8,267 nt of DNA, taken from NCBI GenBank assembly GCA_029267645.1, contig JAJUIM010000073.1:1-8267 (forward strand). The letters run 5' to 3'. Numbering within the stretch: position 1 is the stretch's first letter; each line of letters starts with the position of its first letter. Source of the stretch: Microbacterium sp. Its GTDB lineage: Bacteria; Actinomycetota; Actinomycetes; Actinomycetales; Microbacteriaceae. Positions 7,633 through 8,267 of the stretch are shown one piece after another. Under the pieces are notes generated by a model that did no database searches, was not told where the DNA came from, and saw only the letters and a list, made by a program, of their open reading frames with translations. The translations under genes and the position numbers were made by a program.

Positions 7633-7681
7633 TGGTGACCCCGCAGGTCGCGCCGCGCCCCCGACGAAAGGCATCGACATC

Positions 7682-8267
7682 GTGAACAGCAGAGCAGCAC
7701 TCGGCGCCGGATCGGCGCTGGCCATCGCCGCGCTCGCCCTCTCGGGGTGCGCCTCGAGCGACCCGCTCGCCGAGGAGGCGCCCGAAGGCGGCGACGCCTC
7801 CGGCGAGATCGTCGTCGGCTCGGCCGCGTTCGCCGAGTCCGAGATCATCGCGTACATCTACGCGGGCGCCCTCAATCGCGCCGGCGTCGACGCGTCGGTC
7901 ACGCCCGCGATCGGCCAGCGCGACGTATACGTCGCGGCGCTCGAGGACGGATCCGTCGACCTCGTGCCCGACTACACGGGCAACCTCCTGCAGTTCTACG
8001 ACCCCGAGGCGACCGCGAGCGCCGCCGACGAGGTGTACGAGGCGCTGGGCGGCGCGCTGCCCGAGGGGCTCGAGGTGCTCGACCAGGCAGAGGCGGCGAA
8101 CGCCGACTCGTACAACGTCACGCGCGAGTTCAGCGAAGAGCACGGCGTCACGAGCCTCGCCGACCTCGCGGGCCTCGACATCGACCTGACGGTTGCGGCG
8201 AACCCCGAGTTTGCCGAGCGGCCCTACGGGATCCCCGGCCTCAAGGAGGTCTACGGCGTCGACGCCG
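7682..8267 (+). CDS. Lipoprotein solute-binding protein of the osmoprotectant ABC importer (right-truncated)
   Basis: The first 195 codons are visible and the gene runs off the right edge. MNSRAALGAG, a hydrophobic stretch (11-20) and the lipobox LSGC (lipidated Cys23) mark a type II signal peptide, so the mature protein is anchored outside the membrane. An acidic linker (24-41) leads to EIVVGSAAFAESEIIAYIYAGAL (42-64), ALEDGSVDLVPDYTGNLLQFY (86-106), a lobe hinge region and PYGIPGLKEVYG (181-192). The order resembles the OpuAC/OsmF type II binding fold, with DYTG matching the conserved EYTGT. The expected product is about 300 residues, so roughly a third is missing, including some ligand-cage residues; glycine betaine, choline, carnitine or another ligand cannot be told apart. 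Translation starts at GTG, with GAAAGG (7666-7671) 10 bases upstream. Confidence 0.9.
   Translation, partial: MNSRAALGAGSALAIAALALSGCASSDPLAEEAPEGGDASGEIVVGSAAFAESEIIAYIYAGALNRAGVDASVTPAIGQRDVYVAALEDGSVDLVPDYTGNLLQFYDPEATASAADEVYEALGGALPEGLEVLDQAEAANADSYNVTREFSEEHGVTSLADLAGLDIDLTVAANPEFAERPYGIPGLKEVYGVDA

Overview
The window comes from a high-G+C (about 70 % by eye) actinobacterial chromosome, most likely Microbacteriaceae or a close relative. This rests on the GCG/CTC/GAC-rich codon use, the leaderless promoter style and the look of the proteins; no taxonomic marker is present. Coding density is high, base use is uniform, and no gap exceeds 120 bases. I see no tRNA, rRNA, CRISPR array, transposase, integrase or other sign of recent transfer.

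Left block (1-3544, all minus strand). From its promoter side this block reads: pgi (glucose-6-phosphate isomerase, central carbon metabolism); a strong 18-bp hairpin terminator; a DJ-1/PfpI-family stress protein; a second GC-rich hairpin terminator; then a two-gene unit made of a YghA-type short-chain dehydrogenase and, 14 bases downstream, the start of a probable FHA-domain protein cut by the window edge.

Middle (3545-5447). A small four-helix membrane protein of the DUF5684 type is transcribed divergently from pgi. It runs tail to tail, with a 7-base gap, into a minus-strand flavin disulfide oxidoreductase. That enzyme keeps its CX4C redox pair but lacks the His-Glu dyad usual in glutathione and lipoamide reductases.

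Right block (5574-8267, plus strand). This is an ABC importer operon of the quaternary-ammonium/osmoprotectant (OpuC/OsmF-like) class: ATPase, permease and permease are joined by ATGA start/stop overlaps. A lipoprotein solute-binding protein follows after a 52-base gap and runs off the right edge. The ATPase energises import, the two permeases probably form a heterodimeric channel, and the lipoprotein delivers the ligand. The ligand is not determined by the sequence. The ATPase lacks the CBS domains that sense ionic strength in several relatives.

Two features cut across the genes. Four of the transcription units look leaderless: a TANNNT -10 hexamer lies 6 or 7 bases before the ATG and there is no Shine-Dalgarno. 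The hexamer GGATCC also occurs about 20 times, several-fold above expectation, in all reading frames and in intergenic DNA, which recalls the highly iterated palindromes of cyanobacteria. I found no convincing new multi-gene system; the genes are mostly housekeeping, stress and transport functions.
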